DNA of 64,000 nt, from the NCBI GenBank assembly GCA_911728455.2, contig OU452235.1:13502634-13566633 (forward strand). The letters are read 5' to 3'. Source of the DNA: Marthasterias glacialis (lineage: Eukaryota; Echinodermata; Asteroidea; Forcipulatida; Asteriidae). Under the pieces are notes generated by a model, which made no database searches, was not told the DNA's origin, and worked only from the letters and a program-made list of their open reading frames with translations. Shown in pieces: positions 62,361 through 64,000 of this stretch (position 1 is its first letter; every line of letters begins with the position of its first letter). A program made the position numbers and the translations under genes.

Positions 62361-62640
62361 GACTTTTCAGTCCCTCGAAATAATTAATTTCCCTTGGAAT
62401 GTTATTTCGTTCCCTTGTTCCATCAAAATATCGTTTTTCGTATTTTCCATTCTTTCAGAATAGTTGTTCATTCCCTCAGAAATGTTGTTCCCTCGAAATA
62501 TCATTTTGTTTCTCTTGAAATAATATTTTGTTCCCTCAAACGAAATTATTTTGAGGAAATGAAATAATCTTGTGAGGGACTGAAATGATTATGAGGAACC
62601 AAAAACTATTTCGAGATAACAAAATTGTATTTTGAGGGGA
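62361..62640. repeat. foldback element 4 built of short degenerate repeats
   Basis: A loose repeat of about 22-28 bp, centred on ttccctcgaaata and attttgttcc, occurs about seven times up to 62,545. It then appears in inverted form (attttgagg, gagggactgaaatg, tttcgagataac, ttttgagggg) to about 62,640. The outer ttttcagtccctcgaa and ttgtgagggactgaaa are inverted partners. It reads as an old foldback transposon or an inverted minisatellite. Confidence 0.6.
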
Positions 62641-62805
62641 AATTGTTGTGAATTTTTTTCTTCAGGGGCTTTGTAGTTTTGTACTGAATTTCAAAATAAT
62701 TGAATAACTATTGGATCCTTCTAACCCGTCCTGATGATTATAATAACATGTGTTTCTTAAGTTTCAAAGCCCACTTCCAAGAACAACCATTTCCAATGTA
62801 CATTA
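62641..62805. other. short spacer, no feature seen
   Basis: AT-rich sequence between the foldback cluster and the pogo-type element. Confidence 0.5.
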
Positions 62806-63871
62806 CAGTTCCGTAATATTCAGAGTACAAGTCCCCCGGATATAAGCCACAACACCCCAAAATCATCAAAACAAGTTTCAGATGTCGGTGTATAAGTGTA
62901 TGTGTGAGTGAAACGAAGCAATAGACGGCGTGTGTATGTTTCTGTATTAACATCTGTCTTATTTTTTGTTGTTAATTTTTGTACGAAACAAGTGTTTGTA
63001 ATTTTCCTATGCAGGTTGGATGAATAAGGAGGTGATGGAGAACTGGACAGAAAAGTGCTACAGTGGGCAACCCGGTGACTTCTTTGGCAAGAAATCCATA
63101 CTCATCCATGATTCAGTGTCTGCACATAAAGATGACCATGTCACACATGTGTTCAAGTCGGAACATGACATCATCCTGGGGGTGATTTCTGGCAGCCTGA
63201 CCAAGGTTCACTTGTGCCAGGCGTGGGAGGACTGTATGTCAGCAGGCCTACACATAGGTATACGGTGACGGGGAAGATGTGGAGAGCAACCCATGCTGGG
63301 GTGTGCTAGTGGGTGCTGATGGCGCGGAAGTCAGTGAAGCAATCGAACATCGCCAACGGCATCGTCAAGGCAAAGATTGTGAGTGGGGCTGAGGAGTAAG
63401 AGGACGAGGACTTCTCTGATGCTGATGAGATCACCCCAGCGCTAGATGCAGAGTTTGCCGAGATGTTTCACAGCGACAGCGAAGATGAGGACTTTGACAG
63501 ATTTTAGGCTATCAATGCCTGTACATAACCAACAGCCCTTTTTAGGGCTACCAATTTTCAAAAAAGAGATTGTGGAACAAAAATGTAAATGTTTATAAAA
63601 GAAAAGTAAAAATAAAGTTTAACTAAAGTATTTGTTAGTAACAAAGAAAGTGCGGATGCACAATTTAAACACCATGAAAACAACAAAAAAATTATTTGCC
63701 GTTAAAAGTCCTGTCAAAACCAAGAAACATGTTAATTTTGTGTGAAATAAAAAGGATGGTTCTAGGATTTATTACTCAAGTGTCATTGTATAAGCCGCCC
63801 GGAATACAAGCAACATTTTTGGTGATAAAAATCAATGTATAAGCCACGGCTTATATTCCGAAAAATTGCAG
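62806..63871 (+). mobile_element. decayed pogo/Tigger-type DNA transposon (about 1.07 kb)
   Basis: The right end, read inward, is ctgcaatttttcgg then aatataagccg; the left end is cagttccgtaatattc, then gtacaag and ggatataagcc. Both are flanked by TA (62,804-62,805 and 63,872-63,873), the target site of Tc1/mariner-pogo elements. Subterminal tgtataagccgccc and tgtataagccacgg lie near the right end. The inverted repeats are imperfect, so the exact limits are uncertain. Inside is the C-terminal part of a pogo-type transposase. The N-terminal half (helix-turn-helix and CENP-B-type DNA-binding domains) is missing, so this is an internally deleted, dead copy. An aataaa lies at 63,611. Confidence 0.65.
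63005..63507 (+). pseudogene. pogo-type (DDE_1) transposase C-terminal remnant
   Basis: The first part (to 63,268) reads GWMNKEVMENW, then FFGKKSILIHDSVSAHK, the DDE_1 strand carrying the second catalytic aspartate (D of LIHD), then an ISGSLTK version of the usual PGGLT. The next family block, LQPLD plus NKPFK with the third acidic residue, is absent: the sequence jumps to AWEDCMSAG. After a frame change the tail continues YTVTGKMWRATHAGVC, with in-frame TAG, then NIANGIVKAKIVSGAEE, in-frame TAA, then an acidic end ...FAEMFHSDSEDEDFD to a TAG at 63,505. That acidic tail is typical of pogo-like transposases. It has at least one frameshift, two stops and a deleted core. It cannot encode an active enzyme. 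Confidence 0.8.
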
Positions 63872-63909
63872 TAGTTTTTAATCTTGTCCTGTCTTTCCCT
63901 TTCCAACAG
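63872..63909 (+). promoter_or_regulatory. splice-acceptor tract
   Basis: A strong pyrimidine tract (cttgtcctgtctttccctttcc) ends in aacag at 63,909. It is one of the best acceptor matches in the window and lies just outside the transposon. Confidence 0.5.
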
Positions 63910-64000
63910 ATTAAACCATCAGTGACAACAGAAGAGCCCAAAATGGTCACCCTTCATGTGCACCTTGAACTCATGAAACTTGGTCACCCTCTGCTTGAGA
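63910..64000 (+). CDS. possible internal or first coding exon, runs off the window
   Basis: After the acceptor the frame beginning ATT AAA is open to the last base: IKPSVTTEEPKMVTLHVHL and on through MKLGHPLLE. The other two frames stop early. An ATG at 63,943 with A at -3 and G at +4 is a good start context, so translation could begin there if the upstream exon is a leader. I do not recognise the protein from 30 residues. If linked to the candidate first exon at 61,584-61,774, the intron would hold the foldback cluster and the pogo remnant. Confidence 0.4.
   Translation, partial: MKPSVTTEEPKMVTLHVHLELMKLGHPLLE

Noticed and set aside
62738-62953. Minus-strand 71-codon frame
   Set aside because: Spans the left end of the pogo-type element; non-coding terminal sequence.
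62995-63014. Splice acceptor (cctatgcag) before the transposase remnant
   Set aside because: Moderate match only; the GWM... block of the transposase starts across this point, so it is more likely internal transposon sequence near a deletion joint.

Overview
This is a eukaryotic nuclear window, almost certainly from an animal. About 93% of it (1 to about 59,740) is one head-to-tail satellite array. The unit is about 500 bp, I count about 119 units with the full core, and the array enters already in progress at base 1, so its left end is outside the window. No protein gene can be supported inside it. The long open frames arise because one frame of the unit happens to lack stops. Each unit has the same layout: a T-run (usually 17-33 nt, flanked by short conserved blocks), a small hairpin with a UUCG-type loop, a TATA-like stretch, a 9-bp dyad, and a 144-nt segment bounded by good splice-site matches.

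Units are very alike by eye but carry private markers (single bases, T-run interruptions, T-run length). These markers show local higher-order repeats whose register changes along the array: 4-mers near 4.5-8.5 kb and 9.5-13.5 kb, a 6-unit offset near 16-20.5 kb, a 2-mer at 21-23 kb, two 5-mers at 22.5-27.5 and 28-33 kb, a 3-mer at 33.5-39 kb, an alternating 2-mer near 40.5-42.5 kb, and 5- and 6-unit offsets at 52.5-57.5 kb. The last two units are visibly decayed, and the array stops inside a unit.

The right flank (59,741-64,000) is ordinary, non-satellite DNA. It holds a roughly 170-bp segment present as diverged direct copies at 59.85 and 61.4 kb, an AT-rich block with palindromes, degenerate CCCTAA telomere-type repeats, a promoter-like patch with three CCAAT motifs, a possible first exon with a GTAAGG donor, four foldback elements set nearly end to end, a decayed pogo/Tigger-type DNA transposon with a recognisable transposase C-terminus, and a well-formed splice acceptor opening a reading frame that runs off the window. 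The simplest reading is the edge of a large satellite domain (pericentromeric or subtelomeric) next to the 5' end of a possible host gene.

The TTAGGG-type telomeric repeat, the pogo/Tigger transposase and the foldback elements fit a metazoan. I cannot name the species from sequence alone. I recognise no satellite family and found no functional multi-gene system. The most checkable oddities are the shifting higher-order structure and the splice-site-bounded, phase-symmetric pseudo-exon in every unit.
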